Positions 53,293 through 61,429 of a stretch of DNA of 64,000 bases are shown in pieces. The notes under the pieces are model-generated. The model saw only the letters and a program-made list of their open reading frames with translations, was not told where the DNA came from and did no database searches. Numbering within the stretch: position 1 is the stretch's first letter; each line of letters starts with the position of its first letter. Position numbers and translations under genes: made by a program. The DNA is taken from positions 186,001 through 250,000 of the forward strand of contig NZ_CP028136.1 in the NCBI RefSeq assembly GCF_003024155.1, read 5' to 3'. This stretch comes from Christiangramia fulva (lineage in GTDB: Bacteria; Bacteroidota; Bacteroidia; Flavobacteriales; Flavobacteriaceae).

Positions 53293-53934
53293 ATGGAAAA
53301 CGAAAAGTATCTTCAGGATCTGAGTGAGATCAAACAAATGATGCATCGCTCCTCCCGATTTATTTCCCTTAGCGGACTCTCCGGAGTATTTGCCGGATTT
53401 TACGCGATTTTGGGAGCTATCATTGCAAAAATACTGATCTCCAGGAATAGATTTAATTATGAGGATTTTAGTGCTTTTTCTGAAAAAAATTTAAATAACG
53501 ATCTAATTTTCCAATTATTGCTGCTTGCACTGGTGGTCCTTATTCTTGCCATTGGAACAGCCGTATTTCTAACCACCCGGAAAGCGAAAAAAAATAAGCA
53601 GAAGATCTGGGACAGCACGACCAGAAGGCTGGTGATCAATTTTTTTACACCACTTGCCGCAGGCGGAATCTTTTGCCTGGTTTTACTGGAGTATTCCCTT
53701 ATTGGATTTATTGCTCCCTGCATGCTCCTGTTTTACGGCCTGGCTCTGATACATGCCAGCAAATATACTTTGGGTGAACTTAGAAGTCTTGGGTACGCAA
53801 ACCTGGTGCTGGGCCTTATCGCTACCCAGTTTATGGGATACGGATTGTATTTCTGGGCATTGGGATTCGGGGTTTTTCATATTATTTACGGCATCTGGAT
53901 GTACAATAAGCATGACCGAAAAAGTGCCTTGTGA
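53293..53934 (+). CDS. membrane protein upstream of HTH regulator
   Basis: A 213-residue protein with about six membrane helices, starting MENEKYLQDLSEIKQMMHRS. I recognise no Pfam family by eye; equivalents commonly precede a winged-helix regulator and a DUF4153 protein in Bacteroidota. The regulator start (GTG) overlaps its stop (GTGA), so the two are translationally coupled, and the palindrome in front suggests autoregulation of the pair. Confidence 0.82.
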   Translation: MENEKYLQDLSEIKQMMHRSSRFISLSGLSGVFAGFYAILGAIIAKILISRNRFNYEDFSAFSEKNLNNDLIFQLLLLALVVLILAIGTAVFLTTRKAKKNKQKIWDSTTRRLVINFFTPLAAGGIFCLVLLEYSLIGFIAPCMLLFYGLALIHASKYTLGELRSLGYANLVLGLIATQFMGYGLYFWALGFGVFHIIYGIWMYNKHDRKSAL

Positions 53935-54251
53935 AGAATATTATCAGCAATATAAATAAGGCTTTTGATCATCGAATCAGGCTGGGAATTATGAGTGTGC
54001 TCATGGTGAATGAATTTGCCGATTTCAATACGCTGAAAGAGCTTTTAGGCGCCACCGACGGAAATATTGCCAGCCACACCAAAGCGCTGGAAAAACAGAA
54101 ATATATAAAAGTGGAAAAATCATTCATCAATCGGAAACCCAATACGCGTTATCTGGCTACTGAAAAGGGTAAAAAAGCTTTTCAGGAACACCTGGATGCA
54201 CTTGAAAAGCTTTTATCTAAGGATATCAGCATTGAGAAAAAAAAGAAATAA
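53931..54251 (+). CDS. winged-helix transcriptional regulator (HTH_34 type)
   Basis: A 106-residue DNA-binding protein. The winged helix spans about residues 10-85: FDHRIRLGIMSVLMVNEFAD, then the recognition-helix region LLGATDGNIASHTKALEKQ and the wing IKVEKSFINRKPNTRY. It starts at a GTG whose bases overlap the upstream stop. There is no sensor domain, so it may respond through its membrane partner or another signal. The paired palindromes at 53267 and 54267 are the obvious candidate targets. Confidence 0.9.
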   Translation: MKNIISNINKAFDHRIRLGIMSVLMVNEFADFNTLKELLGATDGNIASHTKALEKQKYIKVEKSFINRKPNTRYLATEKGKKAFQEHLDALEKLLSKDISIEKKKK

Positions 54252-54266
54252 ATTTTTTTAAACAAC

Positions 54267-54285
54267 TACTTTGAATTTCAAAGTT
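54267..54285. promoter_or_regulatory. operator-like palindrome before the DUF4153 gene
   Basis: TACTTTG-AATTT-CAAAGTT, matching 53267-53285 at both arms (one base differs) and in the following CTTT. It lies between the regulator and the DUF4153 start. Confidence 0.6.
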
Positions 54286-54298
54286 CTTTCAGAAGATT

Positions 54299-55543
54299 AT
54301 GAAAAATGAAATTATAAATAATTTAGATAATCCGGGAAGCCTCGAGCAACTGTACCGGCATAACAAAAAAGATTTCAAAACAGCCTTTTTTGAAATTTAT
54401 CCTCAATTAGAACAGAGTCCCATCGCAGAGTTCTGGCTGCAGCGTCTTAATTACGAATCGGAAACTATTTCGTGGGGCTCCAGAAGTGAGATATTTTTTA
54501 TTCTGGTTTCCTGTCTCATTGCAGGTTTGCTCGCGAAATTGCCAGATATCTTCGGTATCGATGAAGAGTTTTTCTATAGCCGAAATATCGGTTTTCTGGT
54601 ATTCCCTTTTCTTATTGCGTACTTTTTTCGGAAGAATAAGATTGATACTAAAAAAATAATAATCTTAAGCATAGGGACGCTGATAAGTTTGTTATATATC
54701 AATTTCCTTCCGAATTCCATCGACTCCAGCGATACCCTCCTGCTCGCCTGCATACATTTGCCGGTGCTTCTCTGGTTTGTATTGGGAATTTCATTTACCG
54801 GCTTTAAAAGACAAAATCCTCAAAAATGGCTGGAATACCTCAGCTTCAATGGAGATTTACTGGTGATGAGCGCGATCCTTATACTGGCCGGGATTTTAAC
54901 GACAGGGATCACATTAGGGCTTTTTAACCTTATCGGCCTTCAGATAGAAGATTTTTATTTCCGCTACGTGGTGATTTTTGGCTTACCGGCGGTACCGATC
55001 TTTGCAAGTTTCCTCACTCAAACCAATCCGCAGCTGGTCAGGCATATTTCGCCTGTGATCGCCAGAATATTTAGTCCGCTGGTTTTGTTGATGCTTATCA
55101 TTTACCTCGGGGCGATCATTTATTCAGGAAAAGACCCATATAACGACCGGGAATTTCTTCTGATCTTCAATCTGCTTCTGGCAGGAGTTATCGCACTTAT
55201 TTTCTTCTCGGTTGCCGGAAATCTGCAACAGGAAAAAACAAGTTCGCTGTGGGTGCTTCTACCTTTATCTGCAATCACTATAATCATCAATGGCGTAGCG
55301 CTTTCAGCAATTGTATTTAGAATTTCAGAATGGGGTTTCACTCCTAACCGCCTCGCCGTCCTCGGTGCTAACATACTGTTCCTTATCCATTTAACAATGG
55401 TAATGATAAAGCTTTTTCAAATACTTGTTCATAAACAACCAATTACGGCAATTGAAAATTCTATCGCTGGTTATCTGCCAGTATACCTGGGTTGGGCCGC
55501 TTTAGTGGTTTTTATTTTTCCCCTGTTATTCGGTTTCAACTAA
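54299..55543 (+). CDS. DUF4153-family membrane protein
   Basis: A 414-residue inner-membrane protein with a soluble N-terminal helix region (about 1-60) and ten or more membrane helices. The organisation and pieces such as SPIAEFWLQRLNYE and the FLPNSIDSSDTLLLACIHLPV segment fit DUF4153, often encoded beside a winged-helix regulator. Function unknown. It has its own palindrome-containing upstream region, so it can be transcribed separately from, yet under the same control as, the regulator. Confidence 0.85.
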   Translation: MKNEIINNLDNPGSLEQLYRHNKKDFKTAFFEIYPQLEQSPIAEFWLQRLNYESETISWGSRSEIFFILVSCLIAGLLAKLPDIFGIDEEFFYSRNIGFLVFPFLIAYFFRKNKIDTKKIIILSIGTLISLLYINFLPNSIDSSDTLLLACIHLPVLLWFVLGISFTGFKRQNPQKWLEYLSFNGDLLVMSAILILAGILTTGITLGLFNLIGLQIEDFYFRYVVIFGLPAVPIFASFLTQTNPQLVRHISPVIARIFSPLVLLMLIIYLGAIIYSGKDPYNDREFLLIFNLLLAGVIALIFFSVAGNLQQEKTSSLWVLLPLSAITIIINGVALSAIVFRISEWGFTPNRLAVLGANILFLIHLTMVMIKLFQILVHKQPITAIENSIAGYLPVYLGWAALVVFIFPLLFGFN

Positions 55544-55589
55544 AAGTCTATTGCAAAACATTTTAATCATCAAACTGAAATTTAAGATT

Positions 55590-55874
55590 ATGAAAAACAA
55601 AAGATTATTTATCGTTATCGCAGTTACCGCAATTCTACTTGCAATTCCTCTCATCGCCATGCAATTTAACACCGGGGTGGATTGGGATTTACCAGACTTT
55701 ATCGTAATGGGCATCCTGCTTTTCGTAACAGGCATGGGAATTGAATTCGCATGGAGAAAAATCGGATCGGCGAAAAAAAGGTTCATTGCCTTGGGAGTTA
55801 TCCTGATCGTTTTTTTTCTGATCTGGACCGAACTTGCGGTGGGAATTTTTGGAACTCCTTTTGCAGGAAATTAA
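55590..55874 (+). CDS. small three-helix membrane protein
   Basis: A 94-residue protein starting MKNKRLFIVIAVTA, with three membrane helices (about 5-22, 32-50 and 60-82). It follows DUF4153 after 46 bases on the same strand and may belong to that unit. No family recognised. I reject the longer start at 55551, whose first residues are not membrane-signal-like. Confidence 0.75.
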   Translation: MKNKRLFIVIAVTAILLAIPLIAMQFNTGVDWDLPDFIVMGILLFVTGMGIEFAWRKIGSAKKRFIALGVILIVFFLIWTELAVGIFGTPFAGN

Positions 55875-55944
55875 TTTTACCTTGAATACCGATTTGTGAG
55901 GGATATTAACCTGAAATAGTCTGCGGGCTTTAAAATTTCATAAA

Positions 55945-56712
55945 ATGAAACCTGAAAACTTCGTTCAAAAAAATTCGATCGTCAGGGAGATCTGGGGAAA
56001 CAGTGATACCATTCTGGTGATCTTTGCAGGAGCTGCTGCCGAATTTGCACTGAACAAAGCCGTAGACTGGCTTTATTTTACAGGAAAACTTCCCGAAGAC
56101 CCGCTGGGAAGATTATTTTCCACGGTTACTTATGCCAGGGAAATTGTCTTCGCAAAAAAGGAAACTGCTATTAAAGCGATAGATCGGATAAATTTTATCC
56201 ATACTTCAGTAGAAAATGCGCGGGGAAAGAAGATTCCCCAATGGGCTTATCGCGATGTACTATTTATGCTGATAGATTATTCCATCAGATTGTATGAAGC
56301 CCTGGAAAGAAAACTTACCAATGCTGAGAAGAAGGAAATTTTTGATGTTTTCTTCCGAGTTGGAAAAGGAATGAATATTGAAGATTTACCCCGAAATTTT
56401 GAAGAATTTAAGCGAATGCGAAAGCTCCACCTTGAGCAGCATTTAAATAATAGTGATTTTACCAAAGATCTTTTTAGCCAGTACCGAAAACATCTTGGCT
56501 GGCTAAGATTCCTGCTACTTCTGGAAGTACAAATCCTCATAGTTCCCCCTCATGTTCGCCGATTGCTTAAATTAAGAAGATTCTCGTTTTTGAGTCCTTT
56601 GATAGTTCTTTACAAATTCTCTAAAAAACTGAAAATTGACCAGCTTTTAAAAGCTCTCCTCCTTCCATCGGAATATAAAAAGGAAATCAGGGCATTAGAT
56701 CATGCGATTTAA
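55945..56712 (+). CDS. MpaB/DUF2236-like oxygenase-fold protein
   Basis: A 255-residue protein. The DUF2236 domain is recognisable at DTILVIFAGAAAEFALNKAV, GRLFSTVTYAREIVFAKK and NFIHTSVENARGKKI, with a conserved His (FIHTSV) and Asp (IDYSIRLYEA). Members of this family include MpaB-type oxygenases and latex-clearing proteins, which use haem or a metal. Whether this one is an enzyme is unknown. No signal peptide. It is followed closely by the DUF2809 gene. Confidence 0.8.
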   Translation: MKPENFVQKNSIVREIWGNSDTILVIFAGAAAEFALNKAVDWLYFTGKLPEDPLGRLFSTVTYAREIVFAKKETAIKAIDRINFIHTSVENARGKKIPQWAYRDVLFMLIDYSIRLYEALERKLTNAEKKEIFDVFFRVGKGMNIEDLPRNFEEFKRMRKLHLEQHLNNSDFTKDLFSQYRKHLGWLRFLLLLEVQILIVPPHVRRLLKLRRFSFLSPLIVLYKFSKKLKIDQLLKALLLPSEYKKEIRALDHAI

Positions 56713-56778
56713 AATAAGAAAGCTATTAAATTGGCAGTTGATGATGCCTTTTAGGTATTTTAACAAAAGCACCTGGCG

Positions 56779-57192
56779 ATGACCAAAATTCCAAGAAACA
56801 GCAGATTTCGTTATTTTCTCGGCTTCCTTTTGTTGCTGATCATCGAAATTCTTATAGCGAATTACGCGCAGGATGATTTTATCAGGCCTTACCTTGGAGA
56901 TTTTCTGGTGGTAATCCTGCTTTACTGTTTTTTAATGATGGTCTTCAGAATTTCGGTTTGGAGCGGATTAACCATAGTGCTGATTTTCTCATTTTCGGTA
57001 GAATTTTTCCAAATGATCAATTACGTAAAACTATTGCAATACCAGCCTCCCCGACTTGTGATGATAATTTTGGGCAGCGATTTTTCAGCCTGGGACCTAA
57101 TGGCATATTCTCTCGGACTTCTCAGCTGCCTTTCAATTGAATTAAGCCGAAAAAAATTTAGGGCTCGTCAACGTAATCCTGCAAATACTTAA
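56779..57192 (+). CDS. DUF2809-family membrane protein
   Basis: A 137-residue protein with four membrane helices and a motif FSFSVEFFQMINYVKLLQYQ, which fits DUF2809 (uncharacterised inner-membrane proteins). Its 3' end overlaps the stop of the convergent oxidoreductase gene by 35 bases. Confidence 0.82.
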   Translation: MTKIPRNSRFRYFLGFLLLLIIEILIANYAQDDFIRPYLGDFLVVILLYCFLMMVFRISVWSGLTIVLIFSFSVEFFQMINYVKLLQYQPPRLVMIILGSDFSAWDLMAYSLGLLSCLSIELSRKKFRARQRNPANT

Positions 57193-58363
57193 AGCCTTCA
57201 GTTAGTTTTCCATCTTTTGTCATTCTGGCCCGCTCCAGGATTCCGTCTTTGTCGCCATTAAAAAAGGCAGGGATCACAGATTGCAGGAACATTTCCCCGA
57301 AACCTTCGCTGGCATCTTTCGGAAGTTCACAGGGCAGGTTGTCTACCGCCATAACGGTTATTGCACCCGGCTCACGAAAATCGACTTCTGCTTCAGTTTC
57401 CGGATCGTAACCATACAGAGGTTCGGCGATGGTGGAGGGCCTGATCGTACTCGCAATAGGGCCGGCGATGTCACAGGAAATATCGGCTATATATTTAATT
57501 CTGAAATTTTCTTTTTTTGCATCTTCGGCAGTAAAGAATACCGGTGCGCCCTGGCCGTAAAAATGCCCGGCAATAAATACATCGGCAGATTTGGCAAATT
57601 TGAAAAAATCAGATTCATAATCACCGGGATTATGAAAAAAGTCCAGCACTTCTCCCCGGCCGTCATCCTTTCTTTTCGCATAATCAAGCACATCGATTGA
57701 TGTATATACCGGGTGGTTATATTCATTTTTCAGGAATTCAGCCGGTGAAACCCGTTCTATTTTCATGTGGTCAAGGATTTCCATGGCACCATGCGCCACC
57801 TTGCCACTTCCCGTCAGCACGATTTTGTAGGCAGGAATTTTGATCTTGTCCAATTCTGACAGCATGGCACGGAGATCCGGCAGACCTTCGGCTTTTGGCA
57901 GACTGATTTTTTTTTCCTTTAAACCAATCGCCCTAATACCGTTATAGGCACCCACGAGTCCGGCATACCGGCCAAAACCAATAAGCCTTCTGCCGTTTTC
58001 ATCTGTTATGACTTCATGATCATAAAGTTCAATATTTTTCTCAAGAATTGCTCGCAGCAAATCCCGGTTATAGGGTTGTTTTTTGATGGTATGCGAGAAA
58101 AAGAAATATTTTTTATCGGGAATTAGAGCGGGAATGGGAACCTCCTTGACTCCCAATAGGACATCACAGTCTGAAACATCTTCGGAAACTTCGAAGCCGG
58201 CATCGCGATACTGCTGATCGGTAAAAATGCGGATATTAGATGATTCTATTTTGAATTGGGCTTCCGGGAATTTTTCTTTGACTTTTTCAAGCATTTCAGG
58301 ACTGAAAACCACACGCCGGTCCGGCGGAGTCTTTCGCTCTTTGATAAGCGCAAATTTGATCAT
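57158..58363 (-). CDS. NAD(P)-dependent oxidoreductase, alanine/saccharopine dehydrogenase-like
   Basis: A 401-residue protein starting at MIKFALIKERKTPPDRRVVF. The N-terminal part (about 1-130) resembles the AlaDh/PNT-N domain (EMLEKVKEKFPEAQFKIESS, DVLLGVKEVP); a Rossmann domain follows around VLTGSGKVAHGAMEIL, and DISCDIAGPIAST lies near the substrate site. Related enzymes are alanine and saccharopine dehydrogenases; the substrate here is not decided. I use this start because the earlier ATG at 58402 overlaps a TATCTTTG promoter element. Cytosolic. Confidence 0.88.
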   Translation of the reverse strand: MIKFALIKERKTPPDRRVVFSPEMLEKVKEKFPEAQFKIESSNIRIFTDQQYRDAGFEVSEDVSDCDVLLGVKEVPIPALIPDKKYFFFSHTIKKQPYNRDLLRAILEKNIELYDHEVITDENGRRLIGFGRYAGLVGAYNGIRAIGLKEKKISLPKAEGLPDLRAMLSELDKIKIPAYKIVLTGSGKVAHGAMEILDHMKIERVSPAEFLKNEYNHPVYTSIDVLDYAKRKDDGRGEVLDFFHNPGDYESDFFKFAKSADVFIAGHFYGQGAPVFFTAEDAKKENFRIKYIADISCDIAGPIASTIRPSTIAEPLYGYDPETEAEVDFREPGAITVMAVDNLPCELPKDASEGFGEMFLQSVIPAFFNGDKDGILERARMTKDGKLTEGFKYLQDYVDEP

Positions 58364-58399
58364 ATTAAGAATAAGCTTTTGTGTAGTTATGAAGTGTTT

Positions 58400-58407
58400 C
58401 AAAGATA
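58400..58407 (-). promoter_or_regulatory. -7 promoter element of the oxidoreductase gene
   Basis: TATCTTTG on the minus strand, 36 bases before the chosen ATG; it rules out the longer start. Confidence 0.6.
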
Positions 58408-58797
58408 GAAAATTAAATATTTCCGGAATTCATAATTGTACACTTCGGAAAAAAAGAGATCAGGCCGATAAATAGGCTTATTTTTATAAAATATGTATCT
58501 TCGCAGGCCCAACCGGAAATTAGAGTTGGTTCCTGGAACCTTCAACTATAGTAAGGATTTGGGAATTTTGAAATTTTTGCGTTAGGGACCTGCCTACCGG
58601 CAGGCAGATAGCAGCGGAAATCCTTTTTATTTTGATTTCGAGCGAAGTCGGGAAAAATAAAAAGATTGCAGCGAATAACCTGCCGCGACGCCCTGAGCCT
58701 GTCGAAGGGAGGAGCGGAACGCCCGCTACGACAAGCTTAGAGTGTCACAAGATTGGCATAATAAATGCAATAAAAGAGGTAAGTTCTTTTACATAAT
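58408..58797 (+). other. structured intergenic region before tmRNA
   Basis: About 390 bases without a coding gene. It holds: TATCTTCG (58496-58503), a promoter-like element; a fold with outer pairs CGCA/TGCG and CCCAA/TTGGG and an inner hairpin AGTTGGTTCC/GGAACC-TTCAACT (58502-58581); a perfect hairpin CTGCCT/AGGCAG (58590-58607); two copies of GATWGCAGCG (58607 and 58664) enclosing a T/A-rich inverted repeat; and CCCTGAGCC-TGTCGAAGGG (58691-58709). I find no open frame worth naming. It may hold one or more structured RNAs or dispersed repeats. Confidence 0.5.
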
Positions 58798-59196
58798 GGG
58801 GTCGACTTGGTTTTGACAGCGAGTCTAATTGAGTTGTAAGCACGTCGAGCGCTGGGAAATAGCTCGTAAATCTCATTTTTCACACTTTTTTAAACGGCGA
58901 GAATAACTACGCCTTGGCTGCATAATCCGAATCATAGTAGGAATGCTTAGTCCCTGCAAGGCAGGGAGCCAAGATGTCTCGTGGAAGCCTTGATTTACGG
59001 CGTCCACATCAGAGGCACCGATAAAGTAAATATAGTGACCGCAGGGCCTTGATGCGGTTGCGAAACTTAAGTGAGGATACGTGTAAAGTTGGTGGTTTTC
59101 GGCCGGCTTTGCATCGACAATCAAACGAAAACTAAACGTGTAGAAAGCAGCTGAATTGCTTGTTTGGACGAGGGTTCGAACCCCTCCGACTCCACC
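58798..59196 (+). ncRNA. ssrA: transfer-messenger RNA (tmRNA)
   Basis: Rescues stalled ribosomes. The 5' acceptor strand GGGGTCG (58798-58804) pairs with CGACTCC (59187-59193), and the T-arm GAGGGTTCGAACCCCTC precedes it; the discriminator A and CC are encoded, the last A is not. The tag reading frame is at 58896-58925: GGC resume codon, then GENNYALAA and TAA, the Bacteroidota type. The 3' terminator follows directly. Confidence 0.97.
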
Positions 59197-59199
59197 TAC

Positions 59200-59246
59200 G
59201 CCCTCCGAAGCTTTTGGATAAAAAAGCGAAGGAGGGCTTTTTATTT
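59200..59246 (+). terminator. ssrA: terminator of tmRNA
   Basis: Arms GCCCTCC and GGAGGGC with an imperfect inner stem around AGCTTTT/AAAAAGC, followed by TTTTTATTTTT. Confidence 0.75.
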
Positions 59247-59303
59247 TTAGACGTTCTAAAAGAAGGAATTTATATCTTTATTCTTCGAAGGGCTTGCGCC
59301 TCC

Positions 59304-59317
59304 GCTAAAGCTTTAGC
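59304..59317. repeat. 14-bp palindrome between tmRNA and the GIY-YIG gene
   Basis: GCTAAAGCTTTAGC, a perfect palindrome, within a GC-rich stretch. Further along, CGTAGGT (59333-59339) is the reverse complement of ACCTACG at the tmRNA end (59194-59200). Confidence 0.5.
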
Positions 59318-59360
59318 GCACGCCGGCGGTGGACGTAGGTCCAACTTAAATTAATTATTT

Positions 59361-59675
59361 ATGAACCTGCCTTACGCTATTTATATCCTCAAATGCTCAA
59401 ATGGTCAATATTATACGGGTTACACTGAGAATGTTGACAAACGTCTTGAAGCTCATAATAAAGGAAACGTTAATTTCACAAAAGACAAGTTACCTGTAGA
59501 ACTTGTACATCTTTCTCTTTTTCCGAATAAGAAGAAAGCTTGTGATTTCGAGCGCTATCTCAAAACAGGTTTTGAGCGGCTTTTAGAAATAACAGACTCT
59601 TATAAGTTAATAGGAATGAGCAGTTTTTTTCATTTCATGAGACCCAAAGAGAGAACAAAAATTGAAAATTTCTGA
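59361..59675 (+). CDS. GIY-YIG nuclease-domain protein
   Basis: A 104-residue protein. The GIY-YIG domain covers about residues 1-70: YAIYILKCSNGQYYTGYTENV, with the catalytic-type Arg in KRLEAHNKGN and Glu in ACDFERYLK. The C-terminal end after KTGFERLL is unlike the usual KYLKSGSGR ending and may be altered by a frameshift or be lineage-specific. It sits 160 bases after tmRNA, following a palindromic stretch (59304-59317). Small GIY-YIG genes next to tRNA or tmRNA genes are often part of mobile elements; that is inference here. Confidence 0.82.
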   Translation: MNLPYAIYILKCSNGQYYTGYTENVDKRLEAHNKGNVNFTKDKLPVELVHLSLFPNKKKACDFERYLKTGFERLLEITDSYKLIGMSSFFHFMRPKERTKIENF

Positions 59676-59711
59676 ATTCGGCCAAAGATCATAACTCTGC
59701 TATCTCAGCAA

Positions 59712-61427
59712 TTAACTTAAATTCTCTTTTTTCAATTCTTCTACTGCATAATTAACAGCCCTTGCAGTAAGGGCCATATAGGTCAATGACGGATTTTGGG
59801 TACTGGTAGAGGTCATACAGGCACCATCGGTAACAAAGACATTTTTACAGGCGTGCAATTGGTTCCACTTGTTGAGCAAAGATGTTTTAGGATCTTTTCC
59901 CATTCTCACTCCTCCCATTTCATGGATATCAAGCCCAGGAGCCTGTTTTGAATCATGGGTGACAATATTTTTAAATCCTGCGCTTTCAAACATATCGGTG
60001 ATCTGCTCGAAATAATCCGCGATCATTTTCTCATCATTCTCATCATAATCAATAGAAAACTCCAGTTTTGGCATTCCGAATGGATCTTTTTCGGTTGCGC
60101 TTAACTTTACATGATTTGTTTCTTTGGGAATTGTTTCCCCCATCATATGACTTCCAACTTGCCATGGGCCATATTTCAGGTTCAATAAATTATTTTTCAG
60201 ATCGGTTCCAAAACCTTCACGGGAATTTGAAACGCCACGATTCGCTCCAAAACCTGCGGCATAACCCCTGAGGAAATCGGTTTCCTGTTTATGCAAATTC
60301 CTGAAACGAGGTATATAACCGCTGGTTGGCCGTCGCCCGTCTGTGGTGAAATCCAGGTAGCCGTCATATTCAGCACGAACAGTGGCTCGATAATTATGAA
60401 AAGCAAAATATTTTCCCATGAGACCATTATCATTCCCCAATCCCTGTGGAAAGCGAGCCGATTTGGAATTTAGCAGAATAAGATTCGTATTTGCAGCCGA
60501 AGCATTGACGAAAATGATCTTCGCAAAATATTCTGAAGCTTCGCCGGTTTGGGAATTGATCACACGTACTCCGGTTGCTTTCTCCTTCTTATCATCATAT
60601 ATAACCGAATCTACTACTGAGTGGGGTTGCAGTGTGAGATTGCCGGTTTTCTGCGCCCACGGAATTGTAGATGAATTACTGCTGAAATAACCCCCGTAAG
60701 GGCAACCTCTTTCACACATCGTCCTGTTCTGGCACTGCATTCTACCCTGTTGTTTATGGATCTCACGTTGTTCAGAAAGATGTGCGCACCTGGCAATAAT
60801 TACATGCCGGTCGTTATAATTTTTCTTTACCTGATCTTTAAAATATTTTTCGACGATCGTCATCTCGTAGGGCGGTAAAAATTCACCATCCGGAAGTTCG
60901 GGAAGTCCATCTTTATTCCCTGAAACCCCGGCAAATTTTTCCACATAACTATACCAGGGAGCGAGATCTTTATATCTTATTGGCCAGTCAACGGCATAAG
61001 AATCTCTGGCCGGACCCTCAAAATCGAAGTCACTCCATCGTTGCACCTGTCGGGCCCAAAGCAGCGATTTTCCCCCAACCTGGTAACCTTTGATCCAGTC
61101 GAAAGGCTTTTTCTGAACATAAGGCTGTTCATTGTCTTTTGAAAAAAAGTGAGCGGTATCCTCACTAAAAGCATAACATTTACCGATAATGGGATTTTCT
61201 TTGGCGACTTCTAAAGGCAGTTGTCCCCGGTGTTTGCTTTCCCAGGGTTTCAAAAATGTGGTAGGATAATCCTGAACGTGTTTCACATCCCTTCCCCTTT
61301 CCAGAACAAGCGTTTTCAGACCTTTTTCGGTAAGTTCTTTAGCAGCCCAGCCACCACTCATCCCCGATCCGATTACAATAGCGTCGTAGGTATTATTATT
61401 TTTAAAATCTATATTGAAATTCGCCAT
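59712..61427 (-). CDS. GMC-family FAD oxidoreductase
   Basis: A 571-residue oxidoreductase with the FAD-binding AIVIGSGMSGGWAAKELTEKG and the GMC C-terminal region (DIHEMGGVRMGKDPKTS, VTDGACMTSTSTQNPSLTY). It lacks a signal peptide of its own; the upstream gene encodes the Tat-exported small subunit, so the pair is likely exported together. Members of this type oxidise sugars or gluconate; the cytochrome subunit seen in some relatives is not encoded here. A Cys-rich segment with QNRTMCERGCPYGG is typical of the subgroup. It starts 2 bases after the previous gene. Confidence 0.92.
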   Translation of the reverse strand: MANFNIDFKNNNTYDAIVIGSGMSGGWAAKELTEKGLKTLVLERGRDVKHVQDYPTTFLKPWESKHRGQLPLEVAKENPIIGKCYAFSEDTAHFFSKDNEQPYVQKKPFDWIKGYQVGGKSLLWARQVQRWSDFDFEGPARDSYAVDWPIRYKDLAPWYSYVEKFAGVSGNKDGLPELPDGEFLPPYEMTIVEKYFKDQVKKNYNDRHVIIARCAHLSEQREIHKQQGRMQCQNRTMCERGCPYGGYFSSNSSTIPWAQKTGNLTLQPHSVVDSVIYDDKKEKATGVRVINSQTGEASEYFAKIIFVNASAANTNLILLNSKSARFPQGLGNDNGLMGKYFAFHNYRATVRAEYDGYLDFTTDGRRPTSGYIPRFRNLHKQETDFLRGYAAGFGANRGVSNSREGFGTDLKNNLLNLKYGPWQVGSHMMGETIPKETNHVKLSATEKDPFGMPKLEFSIDYDENDEKMIADYFEQITDMFESAGFKNIVTHDSKQAPGLDIHEMGGVRMGKDPKTSLLNKWNQLHACKNVFVTDGACMTSTSTQNPSLTYMALTARAVNYAVEELKKENLS

Positions 61428-61429
61428 TA

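Noticed and set aside
58873..59354. Open frames within and after tmRNA
   Set aside because: They overlap the conserved tmRNA and its terminator; no protein family is evident.
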